A stretch of DNA of 64,000 nt from Bog-473 sp963726005 (GTDB lineage Bacteria > Actinomycetota > Acidimicrobiia > Acidimicrobiales > RAAP-2), in assembly GCA_963726005.1 (NCBI GenBank), contig CAVSAT010000001.1, forward strand, positions 496,001 to 560,000, written 5' to 3'. A program made the translations under genes and the position numbers. The notes below the pieces were generated by a model. The model saw only the letters and a program-made list of their open reading frames with translations, searched no databases and was not told the DNA's origin. Each line of letters begins with the position of its first letter. Position 1 is the first letter of the stretch. Positions 51,585 to 63,648 of this stretch are shown piece by piece.

Positions 51585-53891
51585 ATGCGCACGTGCCGCC
51601 CCGGCGACTTCGCCCACCGCTCCCTGCCCGGCCTGCGAGCGCGGATGGCGCCGCTCGCCGCCGTGGTGGCCCTCCTGGCCGGGATGGGGGCGCTCCTTGC
51701 CCCCGCCGCCCCCTCGGCGGCCGTCACGGCGCCGGCCCAGGGATGGACGACCCAGGAGGCACCACTGCCACCCGACGCCGGCAACGGCACCACCAACCCC
51801 CGCGTCTACACGGCGTCGACGTCCTGTCCGAGCGCGACCGCCTGCGTCGTCGTCGGCTGGTACGACGACACGGCAGGGGCAACGTGGGGTCTGATCGAGA
51901 CACAGAGCGGACCGAACTGGACGGTGACGGAGGCTCCGCAACCGTCCAACGCCGGCAGCGGAGCCAACCAGGGGCTCTGGCTCGGTTCGGCGGGCTGCGG
52001 CCTCGTCGCCGCCACGTGCCACGCCGTCTCCTGTCCCACGTCGACGTTCTGTGTGGCCGTCGGCCAGTACCACGACACCGCGGGGCATTCCGAACCGGTG
52101 GTCGAGACCCTGTCCAACGGAAGCTGGAGCGCGGCGGAGGGCGGGCTGCCGTCCGACACCGCGACGGACGCGGGCCCCACGTTCTTCCCGAACGCGCATC
52201 TCTTCTCCGTCAGTTGCTCGTCGACGACCTCCTGCGTCGCAGTCGGTGGCTACGTCAACGCGACCGGTACCTTCAACGGGCTCATCGACACGCTCTCGGG
52301 GACGTCCTGGACGGCCGTGACGACGCCCCTTCCCGCGATCGCGTCGGGGACCGGGTCGAACCTGACCGGGATCTCGTGTGCCTCGGCGTCGTCCTGCACG
52401 GCGGCGGGCACGTTCAGCGACACCTCCTCCCGCACCAACGGACTGCTCGTCACCCTGGCCAACGGCAGCTGGTCCGCCACGCGGGCGCCGGAGCCCCCCG
52501 ACGGCGGGACCGACGGGGACGGACACCAGGGCGCGGACGTGATTCAGGTCTCGTGCGCGTCGGCGGCGGCCTGCACGGCCGTCGGCTTCTACGAGAATGC
52601 GAGCGGCACCGAGGAGGGGCTGATCAACTCGTGGAACGGGAGTGCGTGGAGCGCCACGACGGCGCCGCTGCCCGCCAACGGCGGCACGGCGTTCAGCTCT
52701 CTCACCTCGGTCTCGTGCGCCATCGCGACGTCGTGTGCCGCCGTCGGCGTCTACCAAGACTCGGGCGGAAAGACCTGGGGGCTCATCGACACGCTGTCGG
52801 GCGGCGCCTGGACCGCGACCCAGGCGCCGCAACCCTCCAACGCCCAGCCCGAGGCGACCCAGTCCGCCGCACTCTTCGACGTCGCGTGCCCCTCGCCCTC
52901 CTTCTGCATGACCACCGGGTCCTACGCCGGGCCGAGCGGCGCCTCCACCGGCTACGTCGACACGCTGGCCGCCGGGTCTTGGCACACCTTCCAGGCCCCG
53001 GTTCCCTCGAACGCCACGGTGGCCAGCAGCTTGTACTCGGTGGCGCGGACGGTCGCGTGCTACTCGCCCGTGGCCTGCGCGGTCGGCGGCTTCTACTCGG
53101 ACCCGGGCAACACCCAGGGCTTCCTCGATACCTACACCGGCACCCAGGGCTACTGGCTCGACGCGTCCGACGGCGGCATCTTCACCTACGGCAATGCGCA
53201 GTTCTACGGGTCGACGGGCAGCCTCAAGCTGAACCAGCCGGTGGTCGGCATGGCGGCGACGGCCGACAACCAGGGCTACTGGCTGGTGGCCTCCGACGGG
53301 GGGATCTTCAACTACGGCGACGCCACCTTCCACGGCTCGGCCGGCTCGCTCCACCTCAACAAACCGGTCGTCGGGATGGCCGCCACCCCCGACGGCGGGG
53401 GCTACTGGCTGGTGGCCTCCGACGGGGGCATCTTCAGCTACGGCGACGCGGGGTTCTTCGGCTCCCGCGGCGGCCAGCCCCTCAACAAGCCCATCGTGGG
53501 CATGGCCGCGACGCCCGACGGCAAGGGCTACTGGCTGGTGGCGACCGACGGCGGCATCTTCAGCTACGGCAGCGCCGCCTTCTACGGATCGACGGGCTCG
53601 CTGGTGCTGAACAAGCCGGTCGTGGGCATGGCTGCGTCGTCCAGCGGTCAGGGCTACTGGTTGGTTGCGACCGACGGCGGCATCTTCAACTACGGCGATG
53701 CCCTCTTCTACGGGTCGACGGGCAGCCTCACGTTGAACAAGCCGGTGGTGGGGATGGCCGCATCGCCGACAGGCCTCGGCTACTGGCTCGTGGCGTCGGA
53801 CGGGGGCATCTTCAACTACGGCGACGCCCCCTTCTACGGGTCGGCCGGCTCCCTGGTGCTCAACAAGCCGGTCGTGGGCATGGCCGGCTGA
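51585..53891 (+). CDS. Large secreted repeat protein with GYWLVASDGGIF propeller repeats
   Basis: 768 residues from ATG 51585. A long signal peptide ('MAPLAAVVALLAGMGALLAP', cleaved near 'PSAAVTAP') is followed by about seven ~65-residue repeats of the form SCPS..SCVAVGWY.D...GLI.TLSG..W, each with a cysteine pair (about 60-510). Then come six ~42-residue repeats GYWLVASDGGIFNYGDA.FYGS.GSL.LNKPVVGMAA (about 522-768). Both repeat types suggest beta-propeller folding; no enzymatic domain is present, unlike the related protein at 8466-10082. Probably a cell-surface binding or structural protein. Monocistronic. Confidence 0.82.
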   Translation: MRTCRPGDFAHRSLPGLRARMAPLAAVVALLAGMGALLAPAAPSAAVTAPAQGWTTQEAPLPPDAGNGTTNPRVYTASTSCPSATACVVVGWYDDTAGATWGLIETQSGPNWTVTEAPQPSNAGSGANQGLWLGSAGCGLVAATCHAVSCPTSTFCVAVGQYHDTAGHSEPVVETLSNGSWSAAEGGLPSDTATDAGPTFFPNAHLFSVSCSSTTSCVAVGGYVNATGTFNGLIDTLSGTSWTAVTTPLPAIASGTGSNLTGISCASASSCTAAGTFSDTSSRTNGLLVTLANGSWSATRAPEPPDGGTDGDGHQGADVIQVSCASAAACTAVGFYENASGTEEGLINSWNGSAWSATTAPLPANGGTAFSSLTSVSCAIATSCAAVGVYQDSGGKTWGLIDTLSGGAWTATQAPQPSNAQPEATQSAALFDVACPSPSFCMTTGSYAGPSGASTGYVDTLAAGSWHTFQAPVPSNATVASSLYSVARTVACYSPVACAVGGFYSDPGNTQGFLDTYTGTQGYWLDASDGGIFTYGNAQFYGSTGSLKLNQPVVGMAATADNQGYWLVASDGGIFNYGDATFHGSAGSLHLNKPVVGMAATPDGGGYWLVASDGGIFSYGDAGFFGSRGGQPLNKPIVGMAATPDGKGYWLVATDGGIFSYGSAAFYGSTGSLVLNKPVVGMAASSSGQGYWLVATDGGIFNYGDALFYGSTGSLTLNKPVVGMAASPTGLGYWLVASDGGIFNYGDAPFYGSAGSLVLNKPVVGMAG

Positions 53892-53991
53892 GCGGCTGCA
53901 CCAGCCCGTGGCGCGATGGCGCCCGAGCTCTGACGGGTCGGTCCGGTGAGGACCGGTCGGGCGTGAGACAGCCCACCGGTATCCTCACCGG

Positions 53992-56853
<2,862 letters not shown>

Positions 56854-56866
56854 CGGCGCCCGTGGC

Positions 56867-57649
56867 TCAGGACGAGTTGCGGGAGCGTCCGAACTGTGTC
56901 TGGGGCCGCTCGAGTGGTTGCCCGTCAAGGAAGAGGTCGACCTTTTCGTTGTAGAAGGCGACGAGCCCCGCGATGGGGAGCACCTCGCGGGTGGGGAAGT
57001 CGTAGGACCAGGCGATGTCGGGGTGCAGCGCGTCCTTGACGCGGGCCGACCAGTAGGCGCTCGTCGTGCCCTTGTAGGGGCACTCGGTCACGGTGTCGGA
57101 GGCGACCAGGCGGGTGAAGTCCACGTCGGTCCGGTTCAGGTAGTAGCGGGTCGGGAGCCCCGTCTCGAAGAGCATGACCGGCGACGACGTCTCCGCGAGG
57201 ACGACGCCCTTGGACTCGACGCGCAGGCGCCGGGACGACCGCAGCACGTCGATCCGGGTGTAGGGGCTGCGCGGGTGGACGAAGACCTGCTCGTCCTCCT
57301 CGAACCAGGCATCGAACGCCGACCACTCGAAGCGGACGGTGTCGTCGAGGCCGTCCACCTTGGCCGCCGAGAGGACCTTGGCGGCGTGGGGCCGGTGCGC
57401 ATCGTCCAGCTCGAGGCCGAAGAGTCTCATGTCGCCCCGCGGGGTCTCCTCGGTCGTGCCCTCGTCGACGAGGACGTCACGCAGGACGTCGGTGAGGGGG
57501 ACGTAGTACTGGGGGAAGCCGGGCCATTCCCAGACGTAGCGCGCCCGGGTCGTGTCGACGATCGTCCGGCCGCCCAGGAACGCCCGGACACGGCGCGGGA
57601 CGGGCTCGACGTGGTTCGCCGGGACAGGCGGAGCGGGATAGTCGCTCAC
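56867..57649 (-). CDS. DUF427 domain protein (two tandem DUF427 units)
   Basis: 260 residues from GTG 57649. Two related halves: 'VRAFLGGRTIVDTTRARYVW' (about 22-41) with 'FPQYYVPLTDV', and 'LRVESKGVVLAETSSPVMLF' (about 150-170) with 'TRYYLNRTDVDFTRL' and 'TECPYKGTTSAYWSARV', which is the DUF427 core (a small beta-barrel). 'VAFYNEKVDLFLDG' ends the second unit. Function of the family is unknown. Convergent with uvrA with a 13-bp gap. Confidence 0.85.
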   Translation of the reverse strand: MSDYPAPPVPANHVEPVPRRVRAFLGGRTIVDTTRARYVWEWPGFPQYYVPLTDVLRDVLVDEGTTEETPRGDMRLFGLELDDAHRPHAAKVLSAAKVDGLDDTVRFEWSAFDAWFEEDEQVFVHPRSPYTRIDVLRSSRRLRVESKGVVLAETSSPVMLFETGLPTRYYLNRTDVDFTRLVASDTVTECPYKGTTSAYWSARVKDALHPDIAWSYDFPTREVLPIAGLVAFYNEKVDLFLDGQPLERPQTQFGRSRNSS

Positions 57650-57726
57650 CGGGTGCGCCTCCAGTCAGATCGTTGACGCGGGACGTGCCGACCCTACCGG
57701 CGCGGTCATCGAGTCAGCGCGGCGGT

Positions 57727-58821
57727 TCAGGTGATGGCCAGCATGCGCTCGAGCGCGACCCTGGCCCATTCGGCCGTCCCGGCGTCGACCACGATCTGGT
57801 TGCGGACCTCACCCTCGACCAGGCCCTCGAGCACCCACGCCAGATGTTGGGGGTCGATGCGCGACATGGTCGAGCAGGGGCACACGAGTGGATCGAGGCA
57901 GACCACCGTCTTGTCCGGCGACTCGTTGTGCAGCCGATTGACGAGGTGGATCTCCGTGGCGACGCCGATCACCGAACCGGACGGTGCCGCCGCGACCGCC
58001 CGGATGATGGCGTCGGTCGAACCCGTCACGTCCCCGAGCTCGACGACCTCGTGCGCGCACTCGGGGTGGATCATCACGATGCCGTCGGGGTGCTCGGCGC
58101 GGAAGGCCTCGACGTGCTCGGGCCGGAAGCGCTGATGCACCGAGCAGTGCCCCTTCCACAACAGCAACGTCGACTCCTTGACCTCGCGGTCGGTGAGGCC
58201 GCCCTGCGCCAGCCGCGGGTTCCACACCGACATGTCGTTGGCGCCGTAGCCGAGCTCGAAGCCGGTGTTGCGACCGAGATGCTGGTCGGGGAAGAAGAGG
58301 ACGCGCTCACCTTGTTCGAGGGCCCAGGTGAGCACCGCCCGAGCGTTCGAGGACGTGCAGACGGCCCCGCCGTGGCGGCCGACGAAGGCCTTCAGCGCCG
58401 CCGCGGAGTTCATGTAGGTCACGGGGATGAGGCGGTCGACGTCGATCACCCGGGCCAGGTCCTCCCAGGCCTCCTCGACCTGATCGATGTCCGCCATGTC
58501 GGCCATGGAGCAGCCCGCATTGAGGTCGGGGAGCACGACCCTCTGGTGGTCGCCGGTCAGGACGTCGGCGGACTCGGCCATGAAATGGACGCCGCAGAAG
58601 ACGATGAACTCGGCGTCGGTCTGGCCGGCGGCCAGGCGGGAGAGCCCGAAGGAGTCGCCCCGGGCGTCGGCCCAGCGCATGACGTCGTCGCGCTGGTAGT
58701 GGTGGCCGAGGATGAACACCCGTGCGCCGAGCTCGGCCTTGGCGGCCCCGATCATGGCGGCGAGGTCGTCGTCGGTCGCGGCGGTGTAGCGCTCTCGAAG
58801 AGGCGCTTGAAGCCTGAGCAT
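57727..58821 (-). CDS. nadA: Quinolinate synthase A
   Basis: 364 residues from ATG 58819-58821. 'ILGHHYQRDDVMRWADARGD' is the NadA substrate loop; three cysteines for the [4Fe-4S] cluster are visible in 'DLNAGCSMADM', 'IHPECAHEVVELGD' and 'DPLVCPCSTMSRI'. 'TYMNSAAALKAF' and 'WKGHCSVHQRF' are also conserved. Condenses iminoaspartate with dihydroxyacetone phosphate to quinolinate in NAD synthesis. The much longer open frame upstream runs antisense to uvrC and is not coding. nadB and nadC are not adjacent. Confidence 0.95.
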   Translation of the reverse strand: MLRLQAPLRERYTAATDDDLAAMIGAAKAELGARVFILGHHYQRDDVMRWADARGDSFGLSRLAAGQTDAEFIVFCGVHFMAESADVLTGDHQRVVLPDLNAGCSMADMADIDQVEEAWEDLARVIDVDRLIPVTYMNSAAALKAFVGRHGGAVCTSSNARAVLTWALEQGERVLFFPDQHLGRNTGFELGYGANDMSVWNPRLAQGGLTDREVKESTLLLWKGHCSVHQRFRPEHVEAFRAEHPDGIVMIHPECAHEVVELGDVTGSTDAIIRAVAAAPSGSVIGVATEIHLVNRLHNESPDKTVVCLDPLVCPCSTMSRIDPQHLAWVLEGLVEGEVRNQIVVDAGTAEWARVALERMLAIT

Positions 58822-58983
58822 CTTGTCTGCCCCCTTTGAGGGAGAGCATCGATCTGGCCGGCGGGGACAGCCTGGTCGCCCATCCGCGGGTTTGTCGGCC
58901 TCGATGCGAGGTTGTCTGCCGGATACCAGGCCGGCGTGGCCAGTGTACCGCCCGGCGCCATGGGCTGCGCGAGAGTGGACGTG

Positions 58984-60864
58984 ATGCAGTATCGGCCGCC
59001 GACCGGCTCCATTCCGGACGCCCCAGGCTCCTACCAGTTCTACGACACCGAGGGCCGCGTCCTCTACGTGGGCAAGGCCAAGTCGCTGCGCCACCGCCTG
59101 CCCAACTACTGGCAGGACTCGGCCAAGCTCCCGCCTCGGACGGCCCAGATGGTCGCCCAGGCCGACCACGTCGAGTGGGTGGTGGTCGACAGCGAGGTCG
59201 ACGCGCTGATCCTCGAGCACTCGCTGATTCAGTCGCACCTGCCCCGCTACAACGTGCGCCTCAAGGACGACAAGAGCTACCCCTGGCTGGCCGTCACGCT
59301 CAACGAGGAATGGCCGCGGCCCGCCGTCGTCCGCGGGCGCAAGCGCAAGGGGGTCCGCTACTTCGGACCCTACGGCAACGCGGGCGCCATCCGGTCCACG
59401 CTCGACCTGCTGGTGCGGAGCTTCCCCGTGCGCACGTGCTCGGACACCAAGTACCGGCGCCACGAGCGGCTGGGACGGCCCTGCCTCCTCTACGACATCG
59501 AGCGCTGCTCGGGGCCCTGTGTGGGCGCGGTCGACCACGCCGCGTACGACGGGTACGTGAACGACCTCATGGGGTTCCTCTCGGGCGACACCGAGCCGGT
59601 GCTGGCGCGCCTGGAGGCGGAGATGCTCGCCGCGAGCGACGAGCTGCAATTCGAACGGGCGGCGCGCCTGCGCGACCGGATCGCCGCGGTCCACAAGGCC
59701 GCCGAGACCCAGCAGATGGTCTCGGACCGGGCCGAAGACTTCGACGTGGTCGGCCTGGCCGAGGACCCGCTCGAGGCGTCCGTGCAGATCTTCCGCGTCC
59801 GCCGGGGCCGGGTCGTGGGGCACCGCGGCTTCGTGGCCGAGAAGGTCGAGGATCTGTCCGGACCCGAGTTCATGGCCCTCATCGTGTCGCAGGTCTACGG
59901 GGCCGACGGCGCCGAAGTGCCGCGACGGGTGCTGCTGCCCGAGGAACCGGCCGACCTCCATCTGCTGGAGAGCTGGCTGCGCACCGTGCGGGCCGGCCCG
60001 GTCGACATCGCCGTCCCGCAGCGCGGCGTGAAGCGCGCGCTGCAAGAGACCGTCACCCGGTCGGCCGGCGAGGACCTGGCCCGCCACCGTCTCCGGCGCG
60101 CCGTCGACCACAACGCGCGCTCGAAGGCGCTCACCGAGCTCCAGACGGAGCTGTCGCTGCGCGAGGCGCCGCTGCGGATTGAGTGCTACGACATGAGCCA
60201 CCTGCAGGGCACCGATTACGTGGGCTCCATGGTGGTCTTCGAGGATGGCGTGGCCAAGCGCTCCGACTACCGCCGCTTCAACGTCAAGTCCGTACCCGGG
60301 AATGACGATTATGCAGCCATGGAAGAGGTGCTGACCCGCCGGCTCACCGCGCTCAAGGAGACTCCCGCAGCGGCACCGGGCGGGAAGCCGCGGCGCTTCG
60401 CCTACCGGCCCAACCTGATCGTCGTCGACGGCGGCAAGGGCCAGCTCGGTGTGGCCGAGCGCGTGGTCCGCGACCTCGGGCTGCAGGACCAGGTCGAGTT
60501 GGCGGCGCTGGCCAAGCAGTTCGAGGAGGTGTACCGGCCGGGCTCGCCGGACCCGGTCCGCCTGCGCCGCGGCTCGGACGCGCTCTACCTCCTGCAGCGG
60601 GTACGTGACGAGGCGCACCGCTTCGCGATCACGTTCCATCGGGAGCGTCGCGGCAAGCGGATGACGCGCAGCATCCTCGACGACATCCCGGGCCTCGGTC
60701 CGACCCGCAAGGCCCGCCTGGTGAAGGAGCTGGGCGGCGTCAACGCGGTCCGGGCGGCGACGCTCGAGCAGCTCCAGGCCCTGTCCTGGCTTCCCGACAG
60801 CGTGGGTCTCGCCGTGTACGACGGAGTGCGCAATGCTGGTGGGCAAAGGACGGTACGGCGGTGA
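58984..60864 (+). CDS. uvrC: Excinuclease ABC subunit C
   Basis: 626 residues from ATG 58984 (GTG codons just upstream are alternatives). GIY-YIG nuclease domain 'GSYQFYDTEGRVLYVGKAKS' (about 13-32), CxC region 'RPCLLYDIERCSGPCVGAVD', UVR helix 'LQFERAARLRDRIAAVHKA', RNase H-like 3' nuclease 'RIECYDMSHLQGTDYVGSMV' and 'LIVVDGGKGQLGVA', and C-terminal helix-hairpin-helix 'IPGLGPTRKARLVKELGGV'. Makes both incisions in nucleotide excision repair. Stop overlaps the rapZ start by 4 bp. Confidence 0.97.
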   Translation: MQYRPPTGSIPDAPGSYQFYDTEGRVLYVGKAKSLRHRLPNYWQDSAKLPPRTAQMVAQADHVEWVVVDSEVDALILEHSLIQSHLPRYNVRLKDDKSYPWLAVTLNEEWPRPAVVRGRKRKGVRYFGPYGNAGAIRSTLDLLVRSFPVRTCSDTKYRRHERLGRPCLLYDIERCSGPCVGAVDHAAYDGYVNDLMGFLSGDTEPVLARLEAEMLAASDELQFERAARLRDRIAAVHKAAETQQMVSDRAEDFDVVGLAEDPLEASVQIFRVRRGRVVGHRGFVAEKVEDLSGPEFMALIVSQVYGADGAEVPRRVLLPEEPADLHLLESWLRTVRAGPVDIAVPQRGVKRALQETVTRSAGEDLARHRLRRAVDHNARSKALTELQTELSLREAPLRIECYDMSHLQGTDYVGSMVVFEDGVAKRSDYRRFNVKSVPGNDDYAAMEEVLTRRLTALKETPAAAPGGKPRRFAYRPNLIVVDGGKGQLGVAERVVRDLGLQDQVELAALAKQFEEVYRPGSPDPVRLRRGSDALYLLQRVRDEAHRFAITFHRERRGKRMTRSILDDIPGLGPTRKARLVKELGGVNAVRAATLEQLQALSWLPDSVGLAVYDGVRNAGGQRTVRR

Positions 60865-61724
60865 GCGAATTCGTGGTGGTGACCGGCATGTCCGGGGCGG
60901 GTCGTTCCACCGCGGCGGCGGCGCTCGAGGACGTCGGGTGGTTCGTCATCGACAACCTCCCGGCGGGCCTGATCATGAAGATGGTCGAGATGGTGGACCG
61001 GCCCGGGTCCGGCATCGAGCGCGTGGCCCTGGTCATCGGCCGGGGCGGCAGCAACACCGGCCCGGAATACTTCGACGACCTGCCCGACGTGCTCGATGAG
61101 CTGCGCGCCACCCGACGGCGCGTGCGCGTGGTGTTCCTCGACGCTCCCGACGACGTGCTGGTGCGCCGCTACGAGGGCACGCGACGGCGGCACCCACTGG
61201 CGGCGCGCGGTGTGGAGGAGTCGATCGCCGACGAGCGCCGGCTGCTCGAGGCGGTGCGCGAGCGGGCGGACCTCCTGGTGGACACGGGTGATCTGAACTC
61301 GAACCAGTTGCGGTTGCGCATCCTCGAGGCGTTCGGCGACGACGAAGCCCCGCACATGCAGACGTCGGTCATCTCGTTCGGGTACAAGCACGGCATCCCG
61401 CTCGACGTCGACGTCGTGTTCGACTGCCGCTTCCTGCCCAACCCGTTCTGGGTCGAGGAGCTGCGGCCCTTCAGCGGGTTGGACGAGCCCGTCCGCGACT
61501 ACGTCCTCAGCCAGCCCGAGTCGCAGGCCTTCCTCGAGAAGGTGGACGACCTGCTCACCAGCATCCACCCGGCCTTCATCCGGGAGGGGAAGTCGTACCT
61601 GACCATCGCCATGGGCTGTACCGGCGGGCGCCACCGCTCGGTGACGTTGGCCCACGCGCTGGCGGACCGGTTGAGCAGGCACGGGCAACCGGTGTCGGTC
61701 TTCCACCGGGACATCGACCGGTGA
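60861..61724 (+). CDS. rapZ: RNase adapter / nucleotide-binding protein RapZ (YvcJ)
   Basis: 287 residues from GTG 60861. P-loop 'VVTGMSGAGRSTAAAALEDV' (Arg in place of the usual Lys, common in actinobacterial members), 'GWFVIDNLPAGL', 'LFLDA'-like 'VVFLDAPDDVLVRRYEGTRR', and the C-terminal 'SFGYKHGIPLDVDVVFDCRF', 'FLPNPFW' and 'AMGCTGGRHRSV' characteristic of RapZ. Binds nucleotides and, in E. coli, controls GlmS through RNase E; role in actinobacteria is less clear. Overlaps uvrC and yvcK by 4 bp each. Confidence 0.95.
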   Translation: MSEFVVVTGMSGAGRSTAAAALEDVGWFVIDNLPAGLIMKMVEMVDRPGSGIERVALVIGRGGSNTGPEYFDDLPDVLDELRATRRRVRVVFLDAPDDVLVRRYEGTRRRHPLAARGVEESIADERRLLEAVRERADLLVDTGDLNSNQLRLRILEAFGDDEAPHMQTSVISFGYKHGIPLDVDVVFDCRFLPNPFWVEELRPFSGLDEPVRDYVLSQPESQAFLEKVDDLLTSIHPAFIREGKSYLTIAMGCTGGRHRSVTLAHALADRLSRHGQPVSVFHRDIDR

Positions 61725-62596
61725 GCGGCCGCACGCGGCCCTCCGTCGTCGCCATCGGCGGCGGCCACGGCACGGCGGTCACCTTGAAGGCGGCGCGGCG
61801 CTACGCCGGCACCCTGACGGGCGTCGTCTCGGTGGCCGACGACGGGGGCAGCAGCGGGAGGCTGCGCGAGCTGCTCAACATCGTCGCGCTGGGGGACATC
61901 CGCAAGTGCCTGGTCGCGTTGGCCGACGAGGGCTCGGCGCTTGCCACGGCCTTCGAGCGCCGCTTCGACGAGGGGGAGCTGGCCGGCCACGCGCTGGGCA
62001 ACCTCATCCTCACGGGTCTGATCGACGCCACCGGCGATCTCGTGCTCGGCGTGCAGGAGGCGGCCGACCTGCTCGGTGCGCACGGGGAGGTCCTGCCCGC
62101 GACGACGGAGCCCGTCGTGCTGAAGGCAGAGTCGGCCCAGGGCACGGTGGCGGGACAGGTCGCGGTGATGGGCACCGGGGACATCCGCACGGTCTCGCTG
62201 GTGCCCGGGGACACCCAGCCGCCACCCCTGGCGGTCGAGCGGATCGCCGAGGCGGACCAGGTGGTCATCGGGCCCGGGTCGCTGTTCACCAGCGTGTTGG
62301 CCGCCGTGGCGGTGAAGGGCATCGCCGAGGCGGTGGCCTCCTCCAGGGCCCAGGTCGTCTACGTCTGCAACCTGCGCCCGCAGGTCCCCGAGACGGAGGG
62401 TTACGACGTCGCCGCGCACGTTGCGGCCCTGACCAGGCACAATGTCACCGTCGACCTCGTGCTGTGTGACAGCATCCAGGGTATGGGGATCGGCACGACG
62501 GAGGTCACGGTGCGCGACGTTCCCCTGACGGGAGAGAACACCCTGGTGCACAGCCCGGCCAGACTGGCGCAGGCGCTGTCCGGTCTGCTGGCATAG
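61721..62596 (+). CDS. yvcK: YvcK/CofD-like gluconeogenesis-factor protein
   Basis: 291 residues from GTG 61721. 'VVAIGGGHGTAVTLKAARRY' (substrate/UDP-sugar binding), 'VVSVADDGGSSGRLRELLNI', 'LGDIRKCLVALAD', 'GHALGNLILTGLID' and 'VVIGPGSLFTSVLAAVAVKG' are the conserved YvcK blocks. YvcK binds UDP-GlcNAc and is linked to cell-wall precursor supply and growth on gluconeogenic carbon. In most Gram-positive genomes it is followed by whiA; here gap follows after 31 bp. Confidence 0.95.
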   Translation: MSGRTRPSVVAIGGGHGTAVTLKAARRYAGTLTGVVSVADDGGSSGRLRELLNIVALGDIRKCLVALADEGSALATAFERRFDEGELAGHALGNLILTGLIDATGDLVLGVQEAADLLGAHGEVLPATTEPVVLKAESAQGTVAGQVAVMGTGDIRTVSLVPGDTQPPPLAVERIAEADQVVIGPGSLFTSVLAAVAVKGIAEAVASSRAQVVYVCNLRPQVPETEGYDVAAHVAALTRHNVTVDLVLCDSIQGMGIGTTEVTVRDVPLTGENTLVHSPARLAQALSGLLA

Positions 62597-62627
62597 GTCG
62601 CCCGGGATCCCGAGAGGAAGGTACGAC

Positions 62628-63644
62628 ATGACGGTGCGGGTCGGCATCAACGGCTTCGGGCGCATCGGTCGCAACTTCATGCGGACGATCCTCGCCACCG
62701 GTGCCGACGTCGAGGTCGTCGGGGTCAACGACCTGACGTCACCCGAGACGCTGGCGCACCTGCTGCGCTACGACTCCACCCAGGGCCGGCTTTCGGTGCC
62801 CGTCGACGTGGAGGGGAGCGACCTGCTGGTGGGCGAGCAACGCATCCGCGTCATGGCCGAGCGCGAACCCGAGCAGCTGCCGTGGGACAACCTGGGCGCG
62901 ACGGTCGTCATCGAGTCAACGGGACGGTTCACCAGTCGGGCCGATGCCGCCGGCCACCTGCACGGCTCGGTGCAGCGGGTCGTGATCTCGGCGCCTTCGG
63001 GGGACGCGGACGCCACCTTCGTCATCGGCGTGAACGACAAGGACTTCGACCCCGAGAAGCACAGGGTCGTCTCGAACGCCTCGTGCACCACCAACTGCTT
63101 CGTGCCCATGGTCAAGGTCGTGGACGACGCGTTCGAGATCGTGAGCGGGCTGATGACGACCGTGCACGCCTACACCAACGACCAGAACCTGCTCGACCTG
63201 ACCCACCAGGACCTGCGCCGGGCCCGGGGGGCCGCCATGAACATCGTCCCGACGACGACGGGCGCGGCCAAGGCGACCGGCCTCGTCATGGCGTCGATGA
63301 AGGGACGCCTCGACGGCATGTCACTGCGCGTCCCGCTGCCGGCGGGCTCGATTACTGACTTCACGGCGGTCGTCCGCGGCAACCCGTCGGTGGCGGAGGT
63401 CAACGCCGCCTTCGCCGAGGCGGCGGCCAAGCCGCCGCTCGACCGCGTCATGGACTACACGGAGGACCCGATCGTCTCGAGCGACATCGTAGGGTCGCCG
63501 GCGTCGTGCACGTTCGACTCCGGGCTCACCATGGTCATGCCGGTGAGCGACGACCTGTCGCTGGTCAAGGTCAACGGCTGGTACGACAACGAGTGGGGCT
63601 ACGCCAACCGCTTGCTCGACCTCACCGTCCTGGTGGGTGGCTGA
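62628..63644 (+). CDS. gap: Glyceraldehyde-3-phosphate dehydrogenase (type I)
   Basis: 338 residues from ATG 62628 with GAGGAAGG-like purines (GAGAGGAAGG) just upstream. NAD-binding 'GINGFGRIGRNFMRTIL', adenine-ribose contact 'VVGVNDLTSP' (Asp favours NAD), active site 'SNASCTTNC' with the catalytic cysteine and 'SGLMTTVHAYTNDQNLLD' with the catalytic His, and 'WYDNEWGYANRLLDL' at the end. Glycolytic oxidation and phosphorylation of glyceraldehyde-3-phosphate. Followed by pgk after 4 bp. Confidence 0.98.
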   Translation: MTVRVGINGFGRIGRNFMRTILATGADVEVVGVNDLTSPETLAHLLRYDSTQGRLSVPVDVEGSDLLVGEQRIRVMAEREPEQLPWDNLGATVVIESTGRFTSRADAAGHLHGSVQRVVISAPSGDADATFVIGVNDKDFDPEKHRVVSNASCTTNCFVPMVKVVDDAFEIVSGLMTTVHAYTNDQNLLDLTHQDLRRARGAAMNIVPTTTGAAKATGLVMASMKGRLDGMSLRVPLPAGSITDFTAVVRGNPSVAEVNAAFAEAAAKPPLDRVMDYTEDPIVSSDIVGSPASCTFDSGLTMVMPVSDDLSLVKVNGWYDNEWGYANRLLDLTVLVGG

Positions 63645-63648
63645 GCCG

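Noticed and set aside
53149..53891. Regular DNA repeats as a possible CRISPR array
   Set aside because: The ~126-bp periodicity is protein-coding (42-residue GYWLVA repeats in one open frame) with no constant short repeats separated by unique spacers.
58822..60846. Upstream extension of nadA to 1039 codons
   Set aside because: The extension runs antisense to uvrC; nadA similarity begins at the ATG 58819-58821 and the total then equals normal NadA length.
60861..61724. Arg instead of Lys in the RapZ P-loop as a defect
   Set aside because: GAGRST is common among actinobacterial RapZ proteins, so it is not an anomaly.
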